DNA of 64,000 nucleotides from Microbacterium sp. CFH 31415 (GCF_022538185.1 NZ_JAKYXC010000010.1:203508-267507), one strand, 5' to 3'; counted from the stretch's first letter, positions 46,154-54,807 are shown. Numbers and translations: made by a program. The notes: generated from the sequence alone by a model not told the origin.

Positions 46154-48541
46154 GTGACCTTCGCGGCATCCTCCCTCACCTCGCCCCCGGAGACGGCGCG
46201 CGCGCTCGATCTCGCGGCCGCCTGCGGGCGCCTCGAGGTCGATGACGCGGCCGCACTCCTCGCCGCGGGCGGGCCCGACCTCGACCAACTGCTCGAGCTC
46301 GCCGGCGCGATGCGCGACGCCGGGCTCGAGGCATCCGGTCGTCCTCGCGTGATCACGTACTCGCGCAAGGTGTTCGTCCCGCTCACCACGCTCTGTCGCG
46401 ATCGGTGCCACTACTGCGTCTTCGTCGACACTCCGGGGCAGCTGCTCAAGAAGCACAAGCCCGCCTTCATGTCGCCCGGGCAGGTGCTCGCTGTCGTACG
46501 GCAGGGGCAGGCGATGGGCTGCAAGGAGGTGCTGCTGACCCTCGGCGACCGACCCGAAGACCGCTGGCCGGAGGCCCGCGCGTGGCTCGACGACCACGGC
46601 TTCGCCTCCACGCTCGACTACGTAGGGCACATCGCCCGCCTGGTGACGGCGGAGACCGGGCTGCTCGCGCACCTCAATCCGGGCGTCATGAGTGCAGGAG
46701 AGCTGCGGATGCTGCGCCCCACCGCTCCCTCGATGGGGATGATGCTCGAGACGACATCGCGTCGCCTCTTCGAGGAGCCGGGGCAGGTGCACTTCGGGTC
46801 GCCCGACAAGGATCCCGCCCTGCGACTGTCGGTGATCGACGCCGCCGGGCAGGAGCGCATCCCGTTCACGACCGGCATCCTCGTGGGGATCGGCGAGACG
46901 ATCCGCGATCGCGCCGAGTCGCTCGTCGAGCTGCGCGACGCGAACGAGCGCCACCGGATCGACGGCCAGGGCCACATCCAGGAGGTCATCGTCCAGAACT
47001 TCCGCGCCAAGCCGCGGACCGCGATGCAGGGCGCTCCCGACGCGGAGCTGCTCGAGTACGTCGCCGCCGTCGCAGTCGCGCGCCTCGTGATGGGGCCGAG
47101 AATGCGGATCCAAGTGCCGCCGAACCTCTCCGACCCCGCCGAGTTCGATCTGCTCGTGCGCGCCGGCGCCGACGACTGGGGCGGCGTCTCGCCGCTCACC
47201 GCGGACCATGTGAACCCCGAGCGTCCGTGGCCGCACCTCGAGGACCTGGCGCTGCGCACCGCGGAGCTCGGGTTCGAACTGCGCGAGCGACTGACCGCGC
47301 AGCCCGAGTTCGTCCTCGGCGCCGGAACATGGATCGACCCCGGTCTGCGGCCCGCCGTGGAGCGGCTGGCCGACCCTGCGACGGGCCTGGCACGGGTGAC
47401 GCCGGCCGCGTCGTCGCAGGTGCAGTCGTCAGGCGACACGCCGGCCACGCCGGCCGCGCCGGCCGCGCGACGCACGGGCATCCGCCGGCTCGCCGAGACC
47501 GCGGCATCCGATCCCCTCGCTCTCGACGATGCCGAATGGGCCCGTCTCCTCGAGGCGACCGGCACCGATCTCGACTCCCTGACCGAGACGGCCGACGATG
47601 TGCGCCGGTACACGGTCGGTGAGGCCGTGAGCCTCGTCGTCAACCGCAACCTGACGTCGTCGGGGCTGCGACCCGTGGCAACCGACGATCCGGTGACCTT
47701 CTCCCTCGACGACGTCGGCGCGATCGCTGCGGACGCCTGGGACCTGGGAGCCACCGAACTGTGCGTGCAGGGGCTTCTGCCGGGCGACGTCGATGCCCAG
47801 GGCTATCTCGACATCGTGCGCGCAGCGAAGGCGGCGGCCCCGGGCATCCACCTCCACGCCTATCGCCCGCAGGACGTGCGCGACCTCGCCGAGCGCGGCG
47901 GCCTCGGGCTGGACGGCGCGCTCGCGGCGATGCGCGACGCCGGGGTCGACACCGTTCCCGGCACCGGGGTCAAGGTGCTGAGCGAGCGCGTGCGGGCGCT
48001 CGTCGCCCCCGCCGACCTCGCGATCGAGCCGTGGGTCGAGGGGATCACCGCCGCCCATCGCGCCGGCTTCCGCTCGACGAGCGTGATCTTCTACGGCCAC
48101 GTCGAGACGGCGGCCGAGCGCATCGCGCACCTGCGCAGGCTGCGGGCGATCCAGGACGAGACGCGCGGCTTCACCGAGTTCGTCCCCATCCCTCTCCCCG
48201 GACCTGCGGGCGACGTGCCGCTCGTCGCCGGCCGCGCACCGATCGACGAGCACCGGGCGATGGTGGCCGTGTCGCGCCTGCTGCTGTCGGGCAGCATCCC
48301 GCATGTGCAGATCCCGTGGACGCGCGTCGGGCGCGAGGCATCCGCTGTCCTCCTCCAGTCCGGTGGCGACGACCTGGGCGGCACCCTGCTCGACGGCCGG
48401 GTGAAGCCCGAAACGGGCATCGAGTGCGGTCTCGAACTGCCGGTGGCGGATGCGTCGGCCATCGCCGCGCGCCTGTTCCGGCCGTTCCGCCTGCGCACCA
48501 CCGACTACCGCGAGCCCCGATCGCGGGAGGCCGACCGATGA
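46154..48541 (+). CDS. fbiC: FO synthase (CofG-CofH fusion) with degenerate CofH half
   Basis: 795 residues. The CofG half (1-400) has the radical-SAM motif C81-RDR-C85-HY-C88 and the conserved TLGDRPEDRW and PPNLS segments. The CofH half (about 440-795) keeps much of the fold (AYRPQDV, YGHVETAAERIAHLR, FTEFVPIP, GGDDLGGTLL), but where family members have a Cys-rich loop after VVNRN, this one reads VVNRN (495-499) then a Cys-free LTSSGLRPVATDDP segment. All three cluster ligands are therefore lost, and FO formation by this protein alone is doubtful. GTG 46154 is the chosen start. First gene of the F420 operon. Confidence 0.92.
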   Translation: MTFAASSLTSPPETARALDLAAACGRLEVDDAAALLAAGGPDLDQLLELAGAMRDAGLEASGRPRVITYSRKVFVPLTTLCRDRCHYCVFVDTPGQLLKKHKPAFMSPGQVLAVVRQGQAMGCKEVLLTLGDRPEDRWPEARAWLDDHGFASTLDYVGHIARLVTAETGLLAHLNPGVMSAGELRMLRPTAPSMGMMLETTSRRLFEEPGQVHFGSPDKDPALRLSVIDAAGQERIPFTTGILVGIGETIRDRAESLVELRDANERHRIDGQGHIQEVIVQNFRAKPRTAMQGAPDAELLEYVAAVAVARLVMGPRMRIQVPPNLSDPAEFDLLVRAGADDWGGVSPLTADHVNPERPWPHLEDLALRTAELGFELRERLTAQPEFVLGAGTWIDPGLRPAVERLADPATGLARVTPAASSQVQSSGDTPATPAAPAARRTGIRRLAETAASDPLALDDAEWARLLEATGTDLDSLTETADDVRRYTVGEAVSLVVNRNLTSSGLRPVATDDPVTFSLDDVGAIAADAWDLGATELCVQGLLPGDVDAQGYLDIVRAAKAAAPGIHLHAYRPQDVRDLAERGGLGLDGALAAMRDAGVDTVPGTGVKVLSERVRALVAPADLAIEPWVEGITAAHRAGFRSTSVIFYGHVETAAERIAHLRRLRAIQDETRGFTEFVPIPLPGPAGDVPLVAGRAPIDEHRAMVAVSRLLLSGSIPHVQIPWTRVGREASAVLLQSGGDDLGGTLLDGRVKPETGIECGLELPVADASAIAARLFRPFRLRTTDYREPRSREADR

Positions 48542-50067
48542 ACCCGTCCGCCACACGCGTGGAGGTCGCGATCGTCGGAGCCGGGTTCGCGGGTCTCGGC
48601 ATGGCGATCGCGCTGCGCCGCGCCGGACGCGAGAACTTCGTCGTGCTCGAACGCGCGGCTTCGCTCGGCGGCACCTGGCGCGACAACACGTATCCGGGCG
48701 TGGCCTGCGATGTGCCGTCGCACCTCTACGGCTTCGCCACCCACCCGAACCCGGACTGGTCGGGAACGTATGCGCGCGGCGCCGAGATCCACGCGTACCT
48801 CGAGGGCGTGGCGGCGGCCGAGGGGCTCGGCGACCGGCTGCGCCTGCGGTCGCCGATGCACCGGGCCGAGTGGGATGCCGACCGCGGCGTGTGGCGGCTC
48901 GCGGTCGGCCTCCCCGGCAGCGCGGACCGCGAGGCATCGGAGGGCGTCGCCATCGTCGAGGCCGACGTGCTCGTACTCGCGTGCGGCCGACTCACCGAGC
49001 CGGCGATCCCGCGCACCCCCGGCCTCGAGCAGTTCCCCGGGCCGGTGTTCCACTCCGCGCGGTGGGATCACTCGGCCCCGCTGGCCGGCGCTCGGGTCGG
49101 TGTCGTGGGAACGGGCGCCAGCGCCGTGCAGATCGTCCCCGCACTGGCGCGCACGGCTTCGCACGTCACGCTGCTGCAGCGCTCGGCACCGTGGATCGTG
49201 CCCCGCGGCGGAGGCGCGTACTCCGATGCCGACCGGGCGCGCTTCGTCGCCGATCCGACCGCGCTGGAGACCCTCCGTGCTGACCTCTACGCCGAGGGCG
49301 AGGCGCGGTTCGCGTCGCGTTCGGGCGACTCTGCGGCCGCTGCCGAGGCCGAGGCCGTCGCTCGCACGCACCTCGCGCGCCAGGTGACCGATCCGGTGCT
49401 GCGCGCGGCCCTCACGCCCGACTACGCGTTCGGATGCAAGCGCGTGCTGCTCTCGGATGACTTCTATCCCGCCGTCGCCTCCGATGCGGTGACGCTCGTT
49501 CCCGCGGCACTCGCCGCTGTCGACGGCTCGACGCTCGTAGCCGCGGACGGCACCCGCCACGACGTCGACGCGCTGGTGCTCGCGACCGGCTTCGCGTCGT
49601 CCCGGCAGCCGTACGCCGAGCTCGTCCGCGGTGAGGGGGACCAGACCCTCGCGGAGCATTGGTCCGCGGGCATGACGTCCTTCGGGTCGACGGTCGTCGC
49701 CGGGTTCCCGAACCTCTTCGTGCTCAACGGCCCGAACGCGTCGCTCGGGCACTCGTCATCGGTGCTCATGATCGAGGAGCAGGCGGCCTACGTCTGCCGG
49801 GTCCTCGGCTACCGGGGACGTGGAGTGCTCCGCGTCGACCCCGCCGCCGAGAGCGCGTACACCGACGAGATCGGGCGGGCCGCGGCATCCACTCGCTGGA
49901 TGACCGGAGGCTGCCGCAACTGGTACGTCGACGAGCGCTCGGGCCGGCTGACGCTCCTCTGGCCAGGTACCGTCGACGCCTTCCGCGCGCGGCTCGCCCG
50001 AGCCGACGGCTCCGAGTTCCTTCCCACGCCCGACCGCGAACCCGCTCTCGAAGGGAGCTCCGCATGA
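48538..50067 (+). CDS. Flavin-containing/BVMO-type monooxygenase
   Basis: 509 residues. FAD site GAGFAG near 12, then GGTWRDNTYPGVACDVPSH, the BVMO-type fingerprint FPGPVFHSARWD (FxGxxxHxxxWD, here complete with His), a second dinucleotide site GTGASA near 195, and LATGF near 345. Length and motifs fit BVMO/flavin-monooxygenase-like proteins of actinobacteria. It sits inside the F420 operon by ATGA overlaps on both sides, which is not a usual place for it. Substrate unknown. Confidence 0.9.
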   Translation: MNPSATRVEVAIVGAGFAGLGMAIALRRAGRENFVVLERAASLGGTWRDNTYPGVACDVPSHLYGFATHPNPDWSGTYARGAEIHAYLEGVAAAEGLGDRLRLRSPMHRAEWDADRGVWRLAVGLPGSADREASEGVAIVEADVLVLACGRLTEPAIPRTPGLEQFPGPVFHSARWDHSAPLAGARVGVVGTGASAVQIVPALARTASHVTLLQRSAPWIVPRGGGAYSDADRARFVADPTALETLRADLYAEGEARFASRSGDSAAAAEAEAVARTHLARQVTDPVLRAALTPDYAFGCKRVLLSDDFYPAVASDAVTLVPAALAAVDGSTLVAADGTRHDVDALVLATGFASSRQPYAELVRGEGDQTLAEHWSAGMTSFGSTVVAGFPNLFVLNGPNASLGHSSSVLMIEEQAAYVCRVLGYRGRGVLRVDPAAESAYTDEIGRAAASTRWMTGGCRNWYVDERSGRLTLLWPGTVDAFRARLARADGSEFLPTPDREPALEGSSA

Positions 50068-51077
50068 CCATCCCGCTGCGCTTCGGATACAAGGCCTCTG
50101 CCGAGCAGTTCGGGCCGACCGAGCTCCTCGACTACGCCGTGCTCGCGGAAGAGGTCGGGTTCGACTCGGTCTTCATCTCCGACCACCTGCAGCCGTGGCT
50201 GCACGAGGGCGGTCACGCTCCGGCATCCGTCCCGTGGCTCGGCGCGCTCGGCGCCCGCACCTCGAAGGTGCTGATCGGCACATCGGTGCTGACGCCGACG
50301 TTCCGGTACAACCCGACGGTGGTGGCGCAGGACTTCGCGACGCTCGGCGTGATGTACCCGGGACGCGTGATCCTCGGCGTCGGCACCGGGGAGGCGCTCA
50401 ACGAGGCGAACCTCGGCATCGAGTGGCCCGATCCGCCCGAGCGGTTCCAGCGCCTGAAGGAGGCGATCGGCCTCATCCGCCGGCTGTGGTCGGAGGATCG
50501 TGTGACGTTCGACGGCACGTACTACCACGCCAAGAACATCACGATCTACGACAAGCTGCCGCAGCCGGTGCCGATCTACATCGGCGCCGCTGGACCCGCC
50601 GCGACACGTCTCGCCGGCCGGATCGCCGACGGCTTCATCACCACCTCGGGCAAGAAGCGCGAGCTCTACACCGAGACGCTGCTGCCCGCGCTCGAGGAGG
50701 GCCTGTCGAAGGCCGGACGCGAGGCCGGCGCGATCGACACGCTCATGGAGATCAAGGTCTCGCTCGACACGACACTCGACGCGGCGCGCGAGAAGACGCG
50801 GTTCTGGGCCCCGCTCGCCCTCACCCCCGAGGAGAAGATGGGGATCGACGACCCGATCGAGATGCAGCGCCTCGGTGAGGAGCTGCCGATCGAGCGCGCC
50901 GCGTCGCGGTTCATCGTGTCGGACGACCCCGACGAGCACGTCGAGAAGATCGGCTGGTACATCGGCCTCGGGTTCCGCCACCTCGTGTTCCACGACCCCG
51001 GGCATGACCAGGCGGCCTTCCTGCGTCGCTACGGCGAGGAGATCCTGCCGCGCCTGCGCGCGAAGTACGGCGCGTGA
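50064..51077 (+). CDS. F420-dependent oxidoreductase, FGD-like
   Basis: 337 residues of the LLM fold. FGYKASAEQFGPTELLDYAVLAEEVGFDSVFISDHLQPW is the typical start of F420-dependent glucose-6-phosphate dehydrogenase, and GTSVLTPTFRYNP, VILGVGTGEALNE and TSGKKRELYTE match the F420-phosphate and sugar-phosphate regions. It would reduce F420 with glucose-6-phosphate, or act on a related substrate; other members are hydroxymycolic-acid dehydrogenases, so I leave the name generic. Overlaps neighbours on both sides (ATGA, GTGA). Confidence 0.9.
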   Translation: MTIPLRFGYKASAEQFGPTELLDYAVLAEEVGFDSVFISDHLQPWLHEGGHAPASVPWLGALGARTSKVLIGTSVLTPTFRYNPTVVAQDFATLGVMYPGRVILGVGTGEALNEANLGIEWPDPPERFQRLKEAIGLIRRLWSEDRVTFDGTYYHAKNITIYDKLPQPVPIYIGAAGPAATRLAGRIADGFITTSGKKRELYTETLLPALEEGLSKAGREAGAIDTLMEIKVSLDTTLDAAREKTRFWAPLALTPEEKMGIDDPIEMQRLGEELPIERAASRFIVSDDPDEHVEKIGWYIGLGFRHLVFHDPGHDQAAFLRRYGEEILPRLRAKYGA

Positions 51078-51970
51078 CGCCCTGGTTCCGACGGCGGTCC
51101 AGGGGCGGGACCGGGCGTGACAGCGGTGCCGAGCGTGCCGTGGGCAAGTCGGCGCGCGAGCGCGACGGGCACGAGGCTGCGCGCGGACGCGACGAGCGCG
51201 ACCGGCACGAGGCTGCGCGCGGACGCGACGAGCGCGGGCGTGCCGTGACTCCACCCGACCCCGGTGCCGCCGCGGCGGGAGTCGGCGCGTCGGCGGGTGT
51301 CGCTGCCGGAGGCTCGCCCGCCCAGGCGGAGTTGCGGCACGCTGACCGCTGGGTCGTCGTGGTTCCGGTCAAGCCGTCGGCGCGCGCGAAGTCCCGGCTC
51401 GAGGTCGACGGCGTCGATCGTGCCGGGCTCGCGCGGGCGATCGCGCTCGACACCCTCGCCGCTGTGTCGGCGTGCGAGCTGGTGGTGCAGGTGGTCGTCG
51501 TCACGGAAGACGCCGCGCTCGCCCGGGAGGCCGCCGTGATCCCCGCGCTGCGGTTCGTGCCGGAGGGCGAGGCCCGCGGGCTGGACGCGGCGGTCGCCAC
51601 CGGGATGGCGGCGGTCGACCCGAACGGACGCCTGCCGCGCGCCGCCCTCCTCGGTGACCTTCCGGCCCTGCGGCCCGCGGACCTGGCCGAGGCGCTGCGG
51701 GCCGCGGCATCCGTCGACCGCGCCGTCGTCGCCGACGCCGAGGGAACCGGCTCGACCCTCGTAACGTCCCGGGCGGAGGTGCCCTGGTCGTCGTCCTTCG
51801 GCGACGGCTCCTTCGCACGTCACACGGCCGCCGGGTGCACGCCGTTGGAGATTCCGGATGCCTCGACCCTGCGTCGTGACGTCGACACCGCCGAGCAGCT
51901 CGACGCCGCGGTGCGGCTGGGGGTCGGCCCGTGGACGACGGGGGTGCTCGCCTCCGTGCCCGGCCGTTGA
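51074..51970 (+). CDS. cofC: 2-Phospho-L-lactate/enolpyruvate guanylyltransferase with N-terminal extension
   Basis: 298 residues from GTG 51074, where family members have about 210. The catalytic part begins near residue 90: RWVVVVPVKPSARAKSRL, VVVTEDAALA, ALLGDLPALRP, EGTGSTLV and FGDGSFARHTAAG are the nucleotidyltransferase motifs. It makes the guanylylated intermediate that CofD uses for F420-0. The first 85 residues are Arg/Glu/Ala-rich and contain a duplicated 36 bp block. A GTG near 51245 inside the extension could be the real start, but GTGA at 51074 favours the long form. Confidence 0.88.
   Translation: MTPWFRRRSRGGTGRDSGAERAVGKSARERDGHEAARGRDERDRHEAARGRDERGRAVTPPDPGAAAAGVGASAGVAAGGSPAQAELRHADRWVVVVPVKPSARAKSRLEVDGVDRAGLARAIALDTLAAVSACELVVQVVVVTEDAALAREAAVIPALRFVPEGEARGLDAAVATGMAAVDPNGRLPRAALLGDLPALRPADLAEALRAAASVDRAVVADAEGTGSTLVTSRAEVPWSSSFGDGSFARHTAAGCTPLEIPDASTLRRDVDTAEQLDAAVRLGVGPWTTGVLASVPGR
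51162..51233 (+). repeat. 36 bp tandem duplication in the cofC extension
   Basis: Units 51162-51197 and 51198-51233 differ by one base. They encode a doubled RDGHEAARGRDE-like block. Units divisible by three allow slippage without loss of frame. Confidence 0.85.
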
Positions 51971-51989
51971 GCAGGGGACGGCTCGCGGG

Positions 51990-52475
51990 CTAGGGCGAGC
52001 TGCGACCGGCCGACGGCGGGCGTCGTCGTTCCAGAAGGTACTCGTCGGAGCGGAACCCGAGCTGCGCGTACAGCGGCGCAGCCGCGTGGTTCGCACTCAC
52101 TGTGACGCGTTGGATCCCTTGCGCGTCGGCCGCTTCGAGCAGCGAGGCGACGAGTGCGCGCCCGACTCCCGCTCCTCGGAAGGCCGGCGCCACGTAGACG
52201 CTCTGGATGTCTCCCGTCAGACGCACGGCGCGGTCGATGTTCGGGACTCGCTCGAACGCCACGAGCCAGGCCATGCCGACGAGCTCACCTCGATGGTCCG
52301 CCACGCGCGCGATGAGCGACGCTCCCTTCCGCTCGATCCACCTCGCGAGGGTCTCGGCGAACTGTCGGCGCTGCTCCGGCGAAACGGGTTCCGGCAGCGC
52401 CGCCCACTGCTCCTTGAGCTCTGCCACCGCCCCGATGTCGGCCTGGGCGATCGGTCGCACCCGGACGTCAGCCAT
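51990..52475 (-). CDS. GNAT-family N-acetyltransferase
   Basis: 161 residues. The acetyl-CoA loop is QSVYVAPAFRGAGVGRALVASLLEAA, with the R/QxxGxG/A motif as RGAGVG, and VSANHAAAPLYAQLGFR is motif B. Substrate unknown. It converges with cofC and its promoter region runs into the 228 bp gap that also holds the candidate short transcript. Confidence 0.9.
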   Translation of the reverse strand: MADVRVRPIAQADIGAVAELKEQWAALPEPVSPEQRRQFAETLARWIERKGASLIARVADHRGELVGMAWLVAFERVPNIDRAVRLTGDIQSVYVAPAFRGAGVGRALVASLLEAADAQGIQRVTVSANHAAAPLYAQLGFRSDEYLLERRRPPSAGRSSP

Positions 52476-52596
52476 TCAGTGAGCCTGACGCCATCCGGCG
52501 ACGGCCGCAAGCGCCGTGCGGGCGTCTCCCGCGCCGACGTCGTCACGCCGGTCGCGCTCTCCCAGGTAGGCCGGGGTTTCGCGTCGTGCCGAGAGG

Positions 52597-52670
52597 TATG
52601 CTGGCAGGGATAGGCGAACTCTCATTCGTCTCGCCCCGGCCGCGTGGTAACGGTCGGGGCTTCTTCTTTC
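52597..52670 (+). ncRNA. Candidate short transcript with its own terminator
   Basis: A consensus -10 TATGCT (52597-52602) predicts initiation near 52609. A 9 bp stem (CCCCGGCCG with CGGTCGGGG, one G-U pair, 8 nt loop) at 52634-52659 is followed by CTTCTTCTTT, the clearest rho-independent terminator in the window. Both neighbouring genes are on the other strand, so this terminator has no plus-strand gene to serve. A small RNA of about 60 nt, or a leader peptide from ATG 52599, is inferred. No -35 is obvious. Confidence 0.4.
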
Positions 52671-52703
52671 CCCGCGCGGCCGTGCCGTTCCGGAGGTCGC
52701 CTC

Positions 52704-53084
52704 TCAGTCCGGGACGTGGGCGGTGACCATGATCGACACCCGGATGCCCGGGAGTTCGGGGCCCAGCCTCGCGACCGCCCGAGCGGGTGGGTCCTCGGCG
52801 AAGACCGCAGCGTACGCCTTGTTCATTCCCGCGAAGTCGTCGGGCTGCGCGAGCAGCACGGTGACCAGAGCGACATCGTCGAGTGTGCACCCTGCGGCCC
52901 GGAGAACGGCCTCGCAGTTGCGCAGCGCCTGACGGGTCTGACCTTCGATGGATTCGGCCAGCGTGCCGATCTTCGAGTCGACGCCGACCATGCCGGAGAC
53001 GTAGACAGCGGACCCTGCGCGGACTCCTTGGCTGAACATCGGCGATTCGGGCGCGTCCGGTGTCACAACGATGTGCCTCGACAT
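52704..53084 (-). CDS. RidA (YjgF/UK114) family protein
   Basis: 126 residues. It starts MSRHIVVTPDAPESP and carries FSQGVRAGSAVYVSGMVGVD and LGPELPGIRVSIMVTA; the Arg in the last segment aligns with the substrate-carboxylate Arg of reactive-enamine deaminases. It would clear reactive enamines/imines. TATGCT is 7 nt before ATG 53084 (leaderless), so the frame upstream of it is not used. Confidence 0.9.
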   Translation of the reverse strand: MSRHIVVTPDAPESPMFSQGVRAGSAVYVSGMVGVDSKIGTLAESIEGQTRQALRNCEAVLRAAGCTLDDVALVTVLLAQPDDFAGMNKAYAAVFAEDPPARAVARLGPELPGIRVSIMVTAHVPD

Positions 53085-53138
53085 GCACGGGAGCATAGCC
53101 CTCATCACTTGCGATGGCGCCCCTGCCACCGCTCCGGC

Positions 53139-54617
53139 TCACTCCCGTGCGACGAACCGCAGCCCCGGCGGCGGGCGATCGAGGTAGCGCCGGCCGAGGG
53201 GGCTCGTCCATTCGAGCACTCCCCCTGCGTGCTGCTCGACCTGCCACGGAGTGTGATGCTTCAGCGTGTGGTGTCGGCGGCACAGGTGCGCGAGGTTCGT
53301 GTGTCCGGTCGGGCCGCCGTGCTGGTGGTCGACCGTGTGATCGATCTCGGCGCGCCACACCGGCATGCGGCATCCGGGGAACCGGCAATGCTCGTCGCGC
53401 GCCCGGAGATGACGGCGTTGAGCCTCGGTCGGGAACCTCCGGTCGACCGCGATCACGTCGCCCGACACCGGATCGGTGAGCACGCGATTCCACAGGGTCG
53501 CCGCGCCCAGCAGGCGCCGCGCCGACTCGGGGTCGACTGGCGCGCGCCCGGTGAGCATCGGCGCGGGACCATCGCCGCCGATCAGGGTCTGGAACGGGAC
53601 GGTGATCTGCACGATCGCGCGAATGGCGTCGATACCGGCCCCGCCGTCCTGGTCGATCGCCTGGACCGTCGGGTGGCCCGTGAGCGCAAGGTCGCACAGG
53701 GCGTCGGCCCGCAGCTGATCCATCGTGCGCGCGTCGTGCGTCGCTGAGCCAGCGGACGCGGCTGCGCCCAGACCATCGGCCGCATCCGCGCCGCCGGCCG
53801 CGTCGGCCAGCTCGCCACCGGGGGCGGCACCGCCTGCATCACCACCACGAGCCGCGGCATCCTTCACAGACCGCGCCATCTGGGTGATGCGGTCGTGGAT
53901 GCCGTGCGCCAGCACCGACGGAAGCAGCGCCCACAATTCGGACATGCCGTCCTCCACGTCGTGCACGGTCACGCGTCGGGCTTCCCGCGCATCGGCATGC
54001 CGTTCAGCGATCGTCGTGGGCATCAGCGCTTCCGCGATCGACGCGGCCGTGACCCGCAGGCGCCCGGTCGTGAGCCCGGCGGAGCGCTCGAGTACGAGCG
54101 CCTCGTACTGTGCCCGCGCCCCGTCGTCAGCGAGCCGGACGCCGGCATCGACCACGACCCGGGCGTGCGGCAGCGAGAGGCGGCCCGATTCGAGCGCAGC
54201 CATCGTCTGCGGAAAGCGGTCGCGCATCACGAGCGCGTCGTCCATGCGCTGCTCGATCGTGCGGTCGGCCATGCCGACGGCGCAGGCGAGCTCGGCGGCG
54301 AAGTCGCGCACCGACAGCGGCGCATCGTCGCGCATCGTGCCGTCTTCGAGAGCGAGGTCCATGGCCTCGGCGAGCAGCCCCACCTGCACACCCTGCCACC
54401 GGGCGATCTGCTCGCTCGCTCTCTCCCACTCGTAGAGGAGCTCTTCGCGGCGCGTCGCCGCGACGTCCCACCGGTGCCGGGCCACGATGCGCGGGCCGGT
54501 CTCGAGCGGACCGTCGTAGGGCTCTTCCCACGCCTCGGCGGCACGCTCACGCTCGCGCTCGCGCCAGAGCATCGCTTCGATCTCGTTGTCGAGAGTCGGC
54601 GGCGCCGGGTGGTTCAT
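53139..54617 (-). CDS. DUF222/HNH-endonuclease-domain protein
   Basis: 492 residues of the multicopy actinobacterial 13E12-like family. The DUF222 region covers about 60-310, with an Ala/Gly-rich insert near 255-295, and the HNH domain is RDEHCRFPGC...IDHTVDHQHGGPTGHTNLAHLCRRHHTLKH near 425-475 with the zinc Cys and HNH His/Asn residues in place. The biological role is unsettled; these genes often spread as dispersed copies. ATG 54617 has CACAAT 6 nt upstream as a possible -10. Confidence 0.9.
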   Translation of the reverse strand: MNHPAPPTLDNEIEAMLWRERERERAAEAWEEPYDGPLETGPRIVARHRWDVAATRREELLYEWERASEQIARWQGVQVGLLAEAMDLALEDGTMRDDAPLSVRDFAAELACAVGMADRTIEQRMDDALVMRDRFPQTMAALESGRLSLPHARVVVDAGVRLADDGARAQYEALVLERSAGLTTGRLRVTAASIAEALMPTTIAERHADAREARRVTVHDVEDGMSELWALLPSVLAHGIHDRITQMARSVKDAAARGGDAGGAAPGGELADAAGGADAADGLGAAASAGSATHDARTMDQLRADALCDLALTGHPTVQAIDQDGGAGIDAIRAIVQITVPFQTLIGGDGPAPMLTGRAPVDPESARRLLGAATLWNRVLTDPVSGDVIAVDRRFPTEAQRRHLRARDEHCRFPGCRMPVWRAEIDHTVDHQHGGPTGHTNLAHLCRRHHTLKHHTPWQVEQHAGGVLEWTSPLGRRYLDRPPPGLRFVARE

Positions 54618-54807
54618 GGCGCAATTGTGGCACCGACCTCCGACATTCTGTTCGAGTCCACAGGACTATCCACATGTGGAAAATCGAAGATAGAAGCGGG
54701 GCTGATCACCTCACGGCGCCCCACCTCGCCGCACACGCGGAGCAGGCGACCGCCGACTGACCACGCGACACATCGGAGGACCGATCCACCGCGCCGGCAC
54801 CCCACCC
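54618..54807. promoter_or_regulatory. Intergenic region with a 12 bp palindrome
   Basis: This 190 bp gap holds a perfect palindrome TCCACATGTGGA at 54669-54680. Each half, read outward, is one base from a DnaA box (TTATCCACA): CTATCCACA on one strand and its partner TGTGGAAAA on the other. A single pair is not an origin, and no dnaA/dnaN genes are near. No gene is seen here. Confidence 0.35.

Noticed and set aside
43980..51233. Tandem repeats as a CRISPR array
   Set aside because: The repeats are inside coding frames, have units divisible by three and no spacers; no cas genes are present.
52543..53697. A 384-codon minus-strand frame covering RidA and part of the HNH gene
   Set aside because: It overlaps two recognisable genes in other frames and has no motif of its own.
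54661..54685. Replication origin
   Set aside because: Only two imperfect DnaA boxes and no dnaA, dnaN, rpmH or AT-rich unwinding region.
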